Origin: DATBGO01 sp050011895
Lineage (GTDB): Bacteria > Actinomycetota > Actinomycetes > Streptosporangiales > Streptosporangiaceae
Assembly (NCBI GenBank): GCA_050011895.1
Contig: JBEKIF010000006.1
Span: 1-64,000 of the forward strand
Length of the DNA stretch: 64,000 nt
Reading direction: 5' to 3'
Part shown: in pieces, positions 50,612 through 59,173 of the stretch
Numbering within the stretch: the first letter of the stretch is position 1
Layout of the letters: each line of letters opens with the position of its first letter
Program-made: the position numbers and the translations under genes
The notes under the pieces: model-generated
What the model was told of the DNA's origin: nothing
Database searches by the model: none
The model's input: the letters and a program-made list of their open reading frames with translations, nothing else

Positions 50612-51790
50612 GTGCTAAGCCCGCGACCACCCGCGCCGGACGGCCCGGTGGTGACCATACAGGCCGGCCCGGACCGTGGCCGGGCCGGGGGGCGGCCACG
50701 TCCGCCGGTGCACCTGGCTGACCTGGACACAACGCAGCGGCGCTCGGCGGCCGCTGAACTTGGCGAGCAGCCGTTCCGTGCCGATCAGCTGTCCCGGCAC
50801 TACTTCGGGCGCCTGACCGACGATCCAGCCGAGATGACCGACCTTCCGGCCAGCTCCCGCACGGCGCTGTCGGGCGCCATGCTGCCCCGGCTGCTCACCG
50901 CGGAGCGGGAGCTCAGCTGCGATGAGGGGCGGACTGTCAAGACTCTGTGGCGGGCATTCGACGGCGCCTACCTCGAGTCGGTGCTGATGCGCTACCCAGG
51001 GCGCGTCACCATGTGCGTGTCTTCACAGGCGGGGTGCGGGATGGCCTGCCCGTTCTGCGCGACAGGGCAGGCCGGCCTGACCCGCAACCTGTCTGCTGCC
51101 GAGATCGTAACCCAGGTAGTCGCCGGGGCCAGGGCACTGGCCAGGGGCGAGGTGCCGGGGGGACCAGGCCGGGTATCCAACGTGGTGTTCATGGGCATGG
51201 GCGAGCCGCTGGCCAATTACGCCCAGGTGGTCGGTGCCGTGCGCCGGCTGACCAACCGGGTGCCCGACGGCCTCGGGATCTCCAGGCGCGCGATCACTGT
51301 CTCGACAGTGGGCCTGGTCCCGGCGATCGGCAGGCTCGCCGGTGAAGGCCTGCCGGTCCGGCTCGCGGTCTCCCTGCACGCGCCGGATGACGAGCTGCGA
51401 GACGTGCTTGTCCCGGTGAACAAGCGCTGGAAGGTCGATGAGGTGCTGACCGCGGCGTGGGGATACGCGGCCGCCACCGGTCGGCGGGTATCAATCGAGT
51501 ATGCGCTGATCAGGGAGGTCAACGACCAGCCCTGGCGAGCCGAGGCGCTGGCCCGCCTGCTGTCGGGGCGGCAGGCGCACGTGAATCTCATCCCGCTCAA
51601 CCCGACGCCGGGGTCGAAGTGGACAGCTTCAGATCCGGGCGTGATGGCGGAGTTCGAGGCGGTGCTCGCCGGCCACGGAGTCCCGGTGACGGTCCGGGAC
51701 ACCCGGGGCAGGCAGATTGACGGCGCGTGCGGCCAGCTCGCGGCCTCCGGGAGCGGCAGGGTGCCGCAAGCCGATGCCGGCTTGGGCTGA
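50612..51790 (+). CDS. rlmN: Dual-specificity RNA methyltransferase RlmN
   Basis: Radical SAM enzyme that methylates C2 of A2503 in 23S rRNA and A37 in tRNA. 392 residues. The cluster-binding cysteines are in CGMACPFC (142, 146, 149), followed by VVFMGMGEPLANY, ISRRAITVSTVGLVPAIG, VSLHAPDDELRD and the catalytic cysteine in GACGQLA near the end. GTG start. The 35-residue N-terminal lead is proline-rich and variable. Confidence 0.96.
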   Translation: MLSPRPPAPDGPVVTIQAGPDRGRAGGRPRPPVHLADLDTTQRRSAAAELGEQPFRADQLSRHYFGRLTDDPAEMTDLPASSRTALSGAMLPRLLTAERELSCDEGRTVKTLWRAFDGAYLESVLMRYPGRVTMCVSSQAGCGMACPFCATGQAGLTRNLSAAEIVTQVVAGARALARGEVPGGPGRVSNVVFMGMGEPLANYAQVVGAVRRLTNRVPDGLGISRRAITVSTVGLVPAIGRLAGEGLPVRLAVSLHAPDDELRDVLVPVNKRWKVDEVLTAAWGYAAATGRRVSIEYALIREVNDQPWRAEALARLLSGRQAHVNLIPLNPTPGSKWTASDPGVMAEFEAVLAGHGVPVTVRDTRGRQIDGACGQLAASGSGRVPQADAGLG

Positions 51791-51832
51791 TAGGCCGCAC
51801 AGCCGCCCCGCGCGGCAGGTACGTTGTCCGCC

Positions 51833-52492
51833 ATGTCATGGAAGCGCGCACTGGCCAGGCAGTATCGGTATGCTGCCGCCGGCCTGGCCCACGGCGCCTG
51901 GCGAGTAATTCAGCGCGCGGGGACGATTACTGCGGACTCCGCGGCCGGCCGCAGGTTCGCGGCGTTCGGGCCGCGCTCGCTGATCGCCTTCCCCACGGGT
52001 GACGTGTTCGGGGAGACCTGGATCGAGATCGGCGATCAGACCATGATCGGCGCCAACGTGACGCTCTCGGCCGGCCTGATGCCCGGGCATGACCTGGGAC
52101 CCAGCCCGGTCCTGCGGGTCGGCGACCGGTGCGTGATCGGGCGGGGCAGCCACATCATCGCGCATCACTCGCTGGTGATCGGGGATGACGTGTTCACCGG
52201 GCCTTACGTCTACATCACCGATCAGAATCACAGTTACACCGACCTGGATACCCCGGTTGGGCGCCAGTGGCCCGCGAACGCGGCCGTATCGATTGGCGCT
52301 GGCAGCTGGCTCGGTGCGGGCGCCATCATCCTGCCGGGCGCGCAGGTCGGCGCGAACGTCGTCGTGGGGGCGGGATCCGTGGTCCGTGGTCAGGTGCCTG
52401 ATCACTGCGTTATCGCCGGTGTTCCTGCCAGGATCGTCCGGGAATATGTGCCGGGGGAGGGCTGGTCCCGGCGTGCGCAACGCCCGGACTAA
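51833..52492 (+). CDS. Left-handed beta-helix acyltransferase
   Basis: About 219 residues. A helical N-terminus (RALARQYRYAAAGLAHG) precedes hexapeptide-repeat coils: IEIGDQTMIGANVTLSAG, VGDRCVIGRGSHIIAHHSLV, VYITDQNHSYTD, SIGAGSWLGAGAIILPGA, VGANVVVGAGSVVRG, and VIAGVPARIVREYVPG. This is the maltose/galactoside-acetyltransferase-like group. The histidine in AHH or NHS is the likely catalytic base. Substrate unknown; possibly an exopolysaccharide or glycan. Confidence 0.9.
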   Translation: MSWKRALARQYRYAAAGLAHGAWRVIQRAGTITADSAAGRRFAAFGPRSLIAFPTGDVFGETWIEIGDQTMIGANVTLSAGLMPGHDLGPSPVLRVGDRCVIGRGSHIIAHHSLVIGDDVFTGPYVYITDQNHSYTDLDTPVGRQWPANAAVSIGAGSWLGAGAIILPGAQVGANVVVGAGSVVRGQVPDHCVIAGVPARIVREYVPGEGWSRRAQRPD

Positions 52493-52645
52493 GCGCTTTA
52501 CCGACGATGCTGTCACGAGTCTGTCACGATGGGTCAGCGGCCGCTGACGGCGGGCCGCGGCGGCGCGCGGCGGGTGCGGGCGGACGGCTGGGCCGCCGCG
52601 AAATCCGGTCACCGCCGGGCGGAGCTGAGCGATGGGTAGTCAAGA

Positions 52646-54352
52646 GTGCAGGTGCAGGCGCGAGATGACTTCGTAGCTACTGCGGCGTACCAGCCTGAAC
52701 CGGCGGCCGCCGCGGCCGCGCGCAGGTTCGTGCGCGAGACGCTACTGTCCTGGCCGCTGCCTGGCCGCGCTGCCCGGCAGGACACGCTCATCGACGACGC
52801 GGTCTTGCTGACCAGCGAGCTTGTCACCAACGCCGTTGTGCATGCCGGCACGTCCGTGCACGTCACATGCAGGCTTTTCGGCGGGGCCGTGGAGATCGTG
52901 GTCCTGGACGGACGGCCCGCCCAGCTGATCCCGGATCTGCCGCACGCGCCCGCAGATCCGGCCGAGCGCACCAGCGGCCGCGGACTCCAGCTTCCGTCCG
53001 AGCTCGCGTCGGCCTGGGGGGTGACGTACGCGCGGGCGGTCAAGGCTGTCTGGTTCCGGATCGGCCTGCCTGGTTTCGCTGCCGGGGCGGGCACCGACAC
53101 GGGCGGCGCGGCTGCTGCCCTGGCCGACGACGTGGCGACTCGTCCTGGCATGTTGGCCACGACGTGTGTCACGGCGGACAGCGTGCCAGCCTGGGCTCGC
53201 AGGAACCTCACCAAGCTCGGGTATGAGGAGCTGCTCAGCAGCACTGCGGAAGCCGGCCGCGCCGCCGTCGCGGCCGATGTCGCCTACCTTCTCGACGCGG
53301 GCGAGGACGGCGAGCTACGGGTACGTGCTGTTGCCGGTGCGGGCCCAGCCCGGCAGGCGGCAGGCTCAGCCCAGGGAAGTGCCGCCAGGGCGCTGGCCGG
53401 CGCCGCGCTGTCGCTGGTGACCGTTCCGCTAGTCGTCGACGGCCGGGTAACTGGCGTGCTGGCCGTCGCTGCCGCCGAGCCTGACAGATTCGGTGAGCAG
53501 GACGCTGTACGACTTCAGGACCTAGCTGACTGGTCCGCTCCGGCTCTTGAGCGTGCCAGGCTGGGTGAGCTGGAGCATGGCCGGCAGGATCGGGCGGACT
53601 TCCTGGCCGAGGCAAGCGAGGAATTGTCGGTGAGCCTGGACGAGGCGAAGATCGCAGCTGTCGGTGCCCGGCTCGCCGTTGGTCACCTGGCGAAATGGTG
53701 CGCGGTGCTGATCGCAGACGAAGACCGGCCGATGCGGCTTGTGCATGCCGCGCACGCTGACGCCTCGCGTATCAAGGAGCTTGAGTGGCTGCTCGAGTGC
53801 GTCGACCCGCCGACGGATGCGGCGTCAGATGGGCCAGTCCGGGGCCGGCCGGCGGGCTGGCGGTGGCATCTGGAGCTGCCTTCCGGGTCCGGCCGGACCC
53901 GGGAGGCAGGATCCCGTGCCCATGCGCTCAGGGTGCACCGCGGCCGAGCCGGGCGGCGCAGCCGGCCGGATGGACAGGACCGGCCACCGCTTAGCGCGGC
54001 CGAACTGGCGGCCGACCCCGTGTGGTGCTTCCCGCTCGATGTGGCTGACCAGACCCTCGGGCTGCTGGCCATCGGCGGCCCAGGGGAAAACTGGCCGCCC
54101 AGGGAAGCCAGAGAACTCGCCTCCGGCCTGGCCCGCAGGATCGGTGTTGCGCTCGACAATGCCGGGCGTAGTGCTGCCCGCCGGGTTAGCGCAGTCGGCC
54201 AGGAATTCCCGCGCCAGCGCGTGCACGAGGTGGAGGCCCGCCAGGATCCGCCGCGCCAGGAACGGGTGCACGAGGTGGAGGCCCGCCAGGATCCGCCGCG
54301 CCAGGAATCGCCCGGCCCGCCGTCGGCTGGCCAGGCCGCCGCTGACCGTTAG
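52646..54352 (+). CDS. HATPase and GAF-like regulatory protein without a visible phosphatase domain
   Basis: 568 residues. The N-terminal anti-sigma-like ATPase has the N-box DDAVLLTSELVTNAVVHAGT and the G-box RTSGRGLQL (about residues 50-120). Two GAF-like regions follow, around 200-300 and 320-500. In Streptomyces-type relatives an HATPase-GAF protein often ends in a PP2C/SpoIIE phosphatase; here the chain instead ends in two exact 15-residue repeats (RVHEVEARQDPPRQE). The phosphatase domain appears lost or never present. The last ~167 bases overlap the opposite-strand gene. GTG start; weak ribosome-binding site. Confidence 0.83.
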   Translation: MQVQARDDFVATAAYQPEPAAAAAARRFVRETLLSWPLPGRAARQDTLIDDAVLLTSELVTNAVVHAGTSVHVTCRLFGGAVEIVVLDGRPAQLIPDLPHAPADPAERTSGRGLQLPSELASAWGVTYARAVKAVWFRIGLPGFAAGAGTDTGGAAAALADDVATRPGMLATTCVTADSVPAWARRNLTKLGYEELLSSTAEAGRAAVAADVAYLLDAGEDGELRVRAVAGAGPARQAAGSAQGSAARALAGAALSLVTVPLVVDGRVTGVLAVAAAEPDRFGEQDAVRLQDLADWSAPALERARLGELEHGRQDRADFLAEASEELSVSLDEAKIAAVGARLAVGHLAKWCAVLIADEDRPMRLVHAAHADASRIKELEWLLECVDPPTDAASDGPVRGRPAGWRWHLELPSGSGRTREAGSRAHALRVHRGRAGRRSRPDGQDRPPLSAAELAADPVWCFPLDVADQTLGLLAIGGPGENWPPREARELASGLARRIGVALDNAGRSAARRVSAVGQEFPRQRVHEVEARQDPPRQERVHEVEARQDPPRQESPGPPSAGQAAADR

Positions 54353-54773
54353 CGTGCTGGCTGCGCTCCTGCGTGCCGCCAAGCTGTGGCTTGAACACCT
54401 CGCCGCGCAGCGCCCCCTCGATGAGCTCGATAGAACGCGCGGTCTCTACCAGCCTGCGACCCTCACTCCGGTAGGCGGCCAGGACCGCATCAAGGCCAGC
54501 AGGTGGCAGATCGCCGCCGAGTTCGGCGCGTGCGCAACGGTAACCATCACGTGCGCCGATCACGCACGCTGCCACATGGTGCCGGGCGAGCGCAGCGAGC
54601 GCGAGCGGGTGGCGACGCAGCACGCCGTGCAGCCGGTAGTCGGGCGGTGCCACATCGAGCAGCCAGGCCACGGCGGTCTGCTCGAACTGCTCGCTGCCCG
54701 GCGGATGGACGCCAGCGGGCCAGCCGGGCGGAAGATAGACTGCCACCTCTTCAGGATATCCGCCTTCGAACAA
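54186..54773 (-). CDS. Conserved hypothetical protein, overlapping the convergent gene
   Basis: About 195 residues. Residues 10-135 are well structured and I recall close actinobacterial relatives of unknown function: VYLPPGWPAGVHPPGSEQFE, TAVAWLLDVAPPDY, HPLALAALARHHVAACVIGA, YRSEGRRLVETARSIELIEG and ALRGEVFKPQL. The tail after that is Gly/Pro-rich with two 15-residue units (PGAADPGGPPPRAPV type) encoded antisense to the tandem repeat of the HATPase gene. The true protein may originally have ended before this tail. Start TTG, weakly supported. Confidence 0.75.
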   Translation of the reverse strand: MFEGGYPEEVAVYLPPGWPAGVHPPGSEQFEQTAVAWLLDVAPPDYRLHGVLRRHPLALAALARHHVAACVIGARDGYRCARAELGGDLPPAGLDAVLAAYRSEGRRLVETARSIELIEGALRGEVFKPQLGGTQERSQHANGQRRPGQPTAGRAIPGAADPGGPPPRAPVPGAADPGGPPPRARAGAGIPGRLR

Positions 54774-54808
54774 ATGTTCCAGAAGTCCAGGCTTCCTGCG
54801 TCAAGATC

Positions 54809-55007
54809 TTATGACAGATTCACCAGCCCGGCCCGGGCGTTGCACCGGGCCCGGCTCCGTGCCAGGGACGAACGTGGGACGGGCGGCAGCTCATCCCGTG
54901 CTAGCGCGACATTCACGATGGTGGAGTCCAGCACGACCATCACCTGCGCCGCGGCGATGACGACGAGCGCCACGCCGAGGTTGCGGGCCCGCGGCCGGCG
55001 CCGCAGT
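54809..55007 (-). pseudogene. Remnant of a DHA2-type MFS transporter
   Basis: The minus strand encodes LGVALVVIAAAQVMVVLDST and then IVNVAL, the first membrane helix and signature (LDxTIVNVAL) of drug:proton antiporters with 14 helices. Directly after NVAL the frame changes to unrelated Arg/Pro-rich sequence and ends at TAA (54809-54811). No usable ATG, GTG or TTG lies in front of it, only a CTG near 55005-55007. The rest of the transporter is missing. This is a truncated relic. Confidence 0.75.
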
Positions 55008-55033
55008 GCTCGGCTGGACCGGCCGCGCGAACC

Positions 55034-55219
55034 TCACGCGTGCCGCTCGGACAGCTCGCGGGCACCCGTCGTCCGGTGGCCGGCCCGCCGTGCGGCAGCA
55101 GCGTGCCGGCCTGCGAGCCGCGCGTGCCGCACTAGACTGGCGCGCCGGTCGCGGGCTGCGTTCGCTCGCATGTCCTTAATCTGGTCCGCGGCGATGGCGT
55201 TCATAATCGTCGGATACAT
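55034..55219 (-). CDS. Small basic protein of unknown function
   Basis: 61 residues: MYPTIMNAIAADQIKDMRAN and then an Arg/Ala/His-rich helix. A strong GAGGAGGCAGCC precedes the ATG, which argues for translation. I recall short proteins with this MY..MNAIAADHIKDM-like start in other actinobacteria, function unknown. It lies directly upstream of the MFS remnant in the same frame, separated by its TGA. Confidence 0.7.
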   Translation of the reverse strand: MYPTIMNAIAADQIKDMRANAARDRRASLVRHARLAGRHAAAARRAGHRTTGARELSERHA

Positions 55220-55682
55220 GGCTGCCTCCTCGTAGCCGCCGGGCTCCGGCCCGACTCCACTCAGATTCGCCGTAAGGCCCCCAGAGCCGCATCGGGCGGA
55301 TGCCCTATCTCTGCGGCGGCAGCCGCCTAAGACCCTGAACCACGGCAGGGTAGCCAGCTAAGGCGCCTGCGCCGCCGTGCTCCCTGAGCTGCTCATCCGG
55401 AGGCGGCACAGCGCGGCATTAGCCAGCTGCCCGCAGCTCAGCAGCGACTCAGCGGCGGTCAGGCTGTCGCCCTGAGATGGCCGCCCACGCTCATGGGATT
55501 AATCCCGCCGGAAAACGCGTTGGAAGCTGACCAGGAGCCACTCAAAGGGGCCGTTACCGGCGCCGGGCGCAGTAGCCTGTTCGGGCGGGTGACCGCCCGA
55601 TTCTCGTTACCCGGCTTAAAGCCATAAGCTGAACGGGCCGTAACTGCCGGCACCCACCCTGCCTATCTCGGAGCTTTGCTGC
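55220..55682. other. Gene-free region upstream of typA, with a hairpin
   Basis: About 460 bases with no credible gene. TCGGGCGG-GTGA-CCGCCCGA (55581-55600) is a perfect 8-bp hairpin followed by TTCTCGTT, terminator-like for rightward transcription. GGGATTAATCCC near 55496-55507 is a perfect 12-bp palindrome. The typA promoter must lie here, but I cannot place it firmly. Confidence 0.5.
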
Positions 55683-57554
55683 ATGCCTGCCCGTACCGTC
55701 CAGCTCGCCACCCGCGACGACCTGCGCAATGTCGCGATCGTGGCGCACGTTGACCATGGCAAGACCACGCTTGTCGACGCCATGCTCTGGCAGTCGGGGG
55801 CGTTCCGGGCGGGCGCGCATATCGCCGACCGGGTGATGGACTCCGGCGACCTGGAGCGGGAAAAGGGCATCACGATCCTGGCCAAGAACACGGCGGTGCA
55901 GCACGGCGGGCTGACCATCAACATCGTGGACACGCCAGGGCACGCGGATTTCGGCGGTGAGGTGGAGCGCGGGCTATCGATGGTCGACGGCGTGCTGCTG
56001 CTTGTCGACGCTAGCGAAGGCCCGCTGCCGCAGACCAGGTTCGTGCTGCGCAAGACGCTGGAGGCGCGGCTGCCGGTGATCCTGGTCATCAACAAGGTGG
56101 ACCGGCCGGACGCGCGGATTTCCGAGGTCGTCGACGCCTGCTACGAGCTGTTCATGGACCTGGACGCGTCCGAGGATCAGATCGAGTTCCCGATCGTGTA
56201 CGCAAGCGCGCGGGCTGGCCGCGCCGCCCTGACGCCGCCCGCCGACGGAACCATGCCCGACTCGCCGGATCTGGAGCCGCTGTTCGCCACGCTCAGGGAC
56301 ACCGTTCCGGCGCCGTCCTACGATCCCGCGGCGCCGCTGCGGGCTCATGTCACCAACCTGGATGCCTCGTCCTACCTGGGGCGGATCGCGCTGTGCCGGG
56401 TGTTCAGCGGGGAGATCACCAGGGGCCAGCAGGCGGCCTGGTGCCGCCGGGATGGCTCCATCGAGCGAGTGAAGATCACCGAGCTATTCCGGACGGAAGC
56501 CCTGGAGCGGGTCCCGGCGGCCAGCGCATCGGCCGGGGACATCATCGCGGTCGCCGGCATCAGCGAGATCATGATCGGCGAGACGCTGGCCGACCCCGAC
56601 GACCCGCAGCCACTGCCGCTGATCACCGTCGACGAGCCCGCCATCTCGATGACCATCGGGGTGAACACCTCGCCGCTGGTCGGCCGCGAGAAGGGGTCCA
56701 AGGTCACCGCGCGGATGGTCAGGGACCGGCTGGACCGCGAACTGGTCGGCAACGTCTCCGTGCAGGTGCTGCCCACCGACCGGCCGGACACCTGGGAGGT
56801 CCAGGGCCGCGGCGAGCTGGCCCTGGCGGTGCTGGTGGAGACGATGCGCAGGGAAGGTTACGAGCTGACGGTGGGCCGGCCGACGGTCGTCACCAGGGAA
56901 GTGGACGGCGCGCTGCACGAGCCGGTGGAACGGCTCACCGTCGACGTGCCGGAGGATTACCTGGGCACGGTGTCCTCGCTGCTGGCCCAGCGCAAGGGCC
57001 GGCTGGAGAACATGACCAATCACGGAACCGGCTGGGTGCGGATGGACTTCACGGTGCCCGCCAGGGGGCTGATCGGGTTCCGCACCCACTTCCTGACCGA
57101 GACCCGCGGGACCGGCATCGCTCACCACGTATTCGAGGGCTACGAGCCGTGGTCGGGCCCGATGCGGATGCGGCCGACCGGGTCCCTGGTGGCCGACCGG
57201 TCCGGAACGGCCACCCCGTACGCGATGTTCTCGCTGCAGGAGCGCGGCACGATGTTCGTGCAGCCGGGCACCGAGGTGTACGAGGGCATGATCGTCGGGG
57301 AGAACAGCAGGTCCGACGACATGGACGTCAACATCGCCAAGGAACGGAAGCTGACCAACGTGCGCCAGTCCACCGGCGAGGAGCTTGAGCGGCTGGTGCC
57401 GCCCCGGCTGCTGAGCCTGGAGCAGGCGCTTGAGTTCTGCGCCGATGACGAGTGCGCAGAGGTGACACCGGGCACGGTCCGGCTCCGCAAGACGGTCCTT
57501 GATGCAAAGGAACGGGGTCGGCAGCGCGCCCGCAGGTCACGCCAGGGCGACTAG
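55683..57554 (+). CDS. typA: Translational GTPase TypA/BipA
   Basis: Ribosome-associated GTPase important under stress and in 50S assembly. 623 residues: P-loop IVAHVDHGKTTLVDAML near residue 18, RVMDSGDLEREKGITILAKN, DTPGHADFGGEVER, NKVDRPDAR, then domain II and the TypA-specific C-terminal region (TRGTGIAHHVFEGYEPW, NSRSDDMDVNIAKERKLTNV). Full length and intact. It is followed by a 68-bp palindromic element before a convergent gene. Confidence 0.97.
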   Translation: MPARTVQLATRDDLRNVAIVAHVDHGKTTLVDAMLWQSGAFRAGAHIADRVMDSGDLEREKGITILAKNTAVQHGGLTINIVDTPGHADFGGEVERGLSMVDGVLLLVDASEGPLPQTRFVLRKTLEARLPVILVINKVDRPDARISEVVDACYELFMDLDASEDQIEFPIVYASARAGRAALTPPADGTMPDSPDLEPLFATLRDTVPAPSYDPAAPLRAHVTNLDASSYLGRIALCRVFSGEITRGQQAAWCRRDGSIERVKITELFRTEALERVPAASASAGDIIAVAGISEIMIGETLADPDDPQPLPLITVDEPAISMTIGVNTSPLVGREKGSKVTARMVRDRLDRELVGNVSVQVLPTDRPDTWEVQGRGELALAVLVETMRREGYELTVGRPTVVTREVDGALHEPVERLTVDVPEDYLGTVSSLLAQRKGRLENMTNHGTGWVRMDFTVPARGLIGFRTHFLTETRGTGIAHHVFEGYEPWSGPMRMRPTGSLVADRSGTATPYAMFSLQERGTMFVQPGTEVYEGMIVGENSRSDDMDVNIAKERKLTNVRQSTGEELERLVPPRLLSLEQALEFCADDECAEVTPGTVRLRKTVLDAKERGRQRARRSRQGD

Positions 57555-57621
57555 CCCGCGGGCAGCGACCGTCCGAGCTGGCCGCATCCGAGCTGGTCCG
57601 CACATCGGCACTGGCTTCGGA

Positions 57622-57690
57622 CTTGTACCGGATTTGGTGGGTACATATCGGGGCATAGTGGGTTGGCGAGGTCACTAAATCCGGTACAAG
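57622..57690. repeat. 69-bp palindromic element, copy 2
   Basis: Left arm CTTGTACCGGATTTGGTGG (57622-57640) and right arm CTAAATCCGGTACAAG (57675-57690) form an inverted repeat. The inner sequence matches copy 1 (401-468) read in the other direction. It lies exactly between the convergent ends of typA and the uppP-family gene, so it could also terminate both. Confidence 0.8.
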
Positions 57691-57745
57691 CGAGATGGAC
57701 GTCGGTGAACACCTCGATCGACCCGTCCGATTTGCGGGCGGCCGG

Positions 57746-58738
57746 CTATTTGACCGACAGGTAGATGATGCTGCCCAGCCCGAATACGACGCAGTAGATG
57801 GCGAAGGGGGTCAGCGTACGAGTCTGGAAGTACCGGACCAGGAACCGCACCGACAGGTAGGCGCCGACCCCGGACAGCAGGCTGCCGACCAGGATCTGGC
57901 CGCGGATGCCGTTGCCCAGCGGGCCGGTAAGGTCGGGAACCTTGAGGACGCCAGCGGCCAGGATGACCGGCGTGGCCAGCAGGAAGGCGAACCTGGCCGC
58001 GTCCTCGCGGGACAGCCCGCGGAACATGCCCATCACCATCGCGACACCGTCCCGGCTGATGCCGGCCAGCAGCGCCAGGATCTGCGAGCTGCCGATCAGG
58101 AGCGCCTCGAGGAAGCCGACGGCGGTCAGGCGGCGGTCCGACTGCACCGCCTGGGATATCTCTGCCTGCCGGACCGCCCGCTGGCCCGAGGCATGCCCGG
58201 CGGCGACCCGCTCTGACTGCTCAACGCCTTGCTCGCGCTCCTGTCGTTCCTGCGCGACTTGCGCATCAGCCGCCAGCGACTTCCTGGTACGGAACCTTTC
58301 CCCCGCGTAGAGGATCAGGCCGTTGACGACAAGGAAGATCGCGGCTCTGATCGGCTTGCCGAATAGGACCCTGAATTCGTGCTCGAAGACCACGCCTACC
58401 AGGCCGACCGGGATCGTGGCGATGATGATCATCCAGGCCAGCTTCTGGTCAACGGTTTCGATCCGAAGGTTGCGGATGGAACTGAAGAAGCCGCCGATGA
58501 TCCGGATCCAGTCCCGCCAGAAGTAGATCATGAGCGCGATGGCCGTCGCGACGTGCATCCCGACGATGAAGGCGAGGTAGGGGGACTCGGGGGCGGCGAC
58601 GTTCAGGTCGGTGGCCCAGCTGCCGCCGATCAGTGCCGGTATCAGCACGTTATGGCCGAGGCTGGAGACGGGGAAGAGCTCGGACACCCCCTGGATCAGC
58701 CCGACAACTATCGCCTCGGCATAGGTCAGATGCGACAT
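57746..58738 (-). CDS. uppP: Undecaprenyl-diphosphatase, UppP/BacA family
   Basis: 330-residue membrane protein that recycles the lipid carrier for cell-wall synthesis. It has eight hydrophobic segments. The first signature, normally (E/Q)GxxEFLPVSSxGH, reads QGVSELFPVSSLGH. The second, normally PGxSRSG, reads LAGISRDGVAMVMG, so the proline and last serine are replaced. A charged, Gln/Arg/Glu-rich stretch of about 55 residues lies between helices in the middle. It is probably a divergent actinobacterial UppP paralogue; activity is likely but unproven. Confidence 0.87.
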   Translation of the reverse strand: MSHLTYAEAIVVGLIQGVSELFPVSSLGHNVLIPALIGGSWATDLNVAAPESPYLAFIVGMHVATAIALMIYFWRDWIRIIGGFFSSIRNLRIETVDQKLAWMIIIATIPVGLVGVVFEHEFRVLFGKPIRAAIFLVVNGLILYAGERFRTRKSLAADAQVAQERQEREQGVEQSERVAAGHASGQRAVRQAEISQAVQSDRRLTAVGFLEALLIGSSQILALLAGISRDGVAMVMGMFRGLSREDAARFAFLLATPVILAAGVLKVPDLTGPLGNGIRGQILVGSLLSGVGAYLSVRFLVRYFQTRTLTPFAIYCVVFGLGSIIYLSVK

Positions 58739-59173
58739 GACAGCCTTTCGCTCCGCAGAGACACATCCCGGCCCCGCCAGCCAGATTAGCCATGCTTAAC
58801 GGCTGGTTGCGGGCGACACCCGTGAGCCGGGCTCATCACCGGCGGGGATGAGGCCGGGCGGCACACTCCCCAGCGATCATGGTCCTGAGTGCCCCGGGCG
58901 ACCGCCGGGCTCCGGGCGCGGCGCGCGCTGTCGGTCAGCCTGGGCTTGATGATCAACCTGATACTGGTTACCTAAGCTAATCAGTTTGGCAGCTGGCGTG
59001 ACGGGTGTTCGGGTACGTCCATTGCGGTAGTTCTGGAGCCGCGCATGAGCGCCGGCGTGATCATGATGGGCCTCTTGTGGCCGGGACTCTCGTGCTGGAT
59101 ACTCTCTGTTAATAAGTGACTACTCTCCGTAGATACGCGGCTAATGGTTTTCCATCTGACATGAGGTAATGCC
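58739..59173. other. Divergent intergenic region, uppP and secreted-protein gene
   Basis: About 435 bases. A tiny 28-codon frame at 58889-58975 ends in a membrane-like stretch (LSVSLGLMINLILVT) but has no support as a gene. The right part (59095-59160) is AT-rich and likely holds the promoter of the secreted-protein gene. ATGAGGTAATGCC supplies that gene's ribosome-binding site. Confidence 0.5.

Noticed and set aside
53739..55235. Plus-strand frame of about 500 codons running past the HATPase gene
   Set aside because: It is a shifted frame over the HATPase gene and antisense to two minus-strand features; Arg/Ala-rich with no domain.
58889..58975. 28-codon frame ending in a hydrophobic stretch
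   Set aside because: No ribosome-binding site and no recognisable family; might be a relic but cannot be supported.
59050..59080. GATCATGATGG similarity to the hairpin upstream of smc
   Set aside because: Only one short segment matches and there is no second arm, so it is not another copy.
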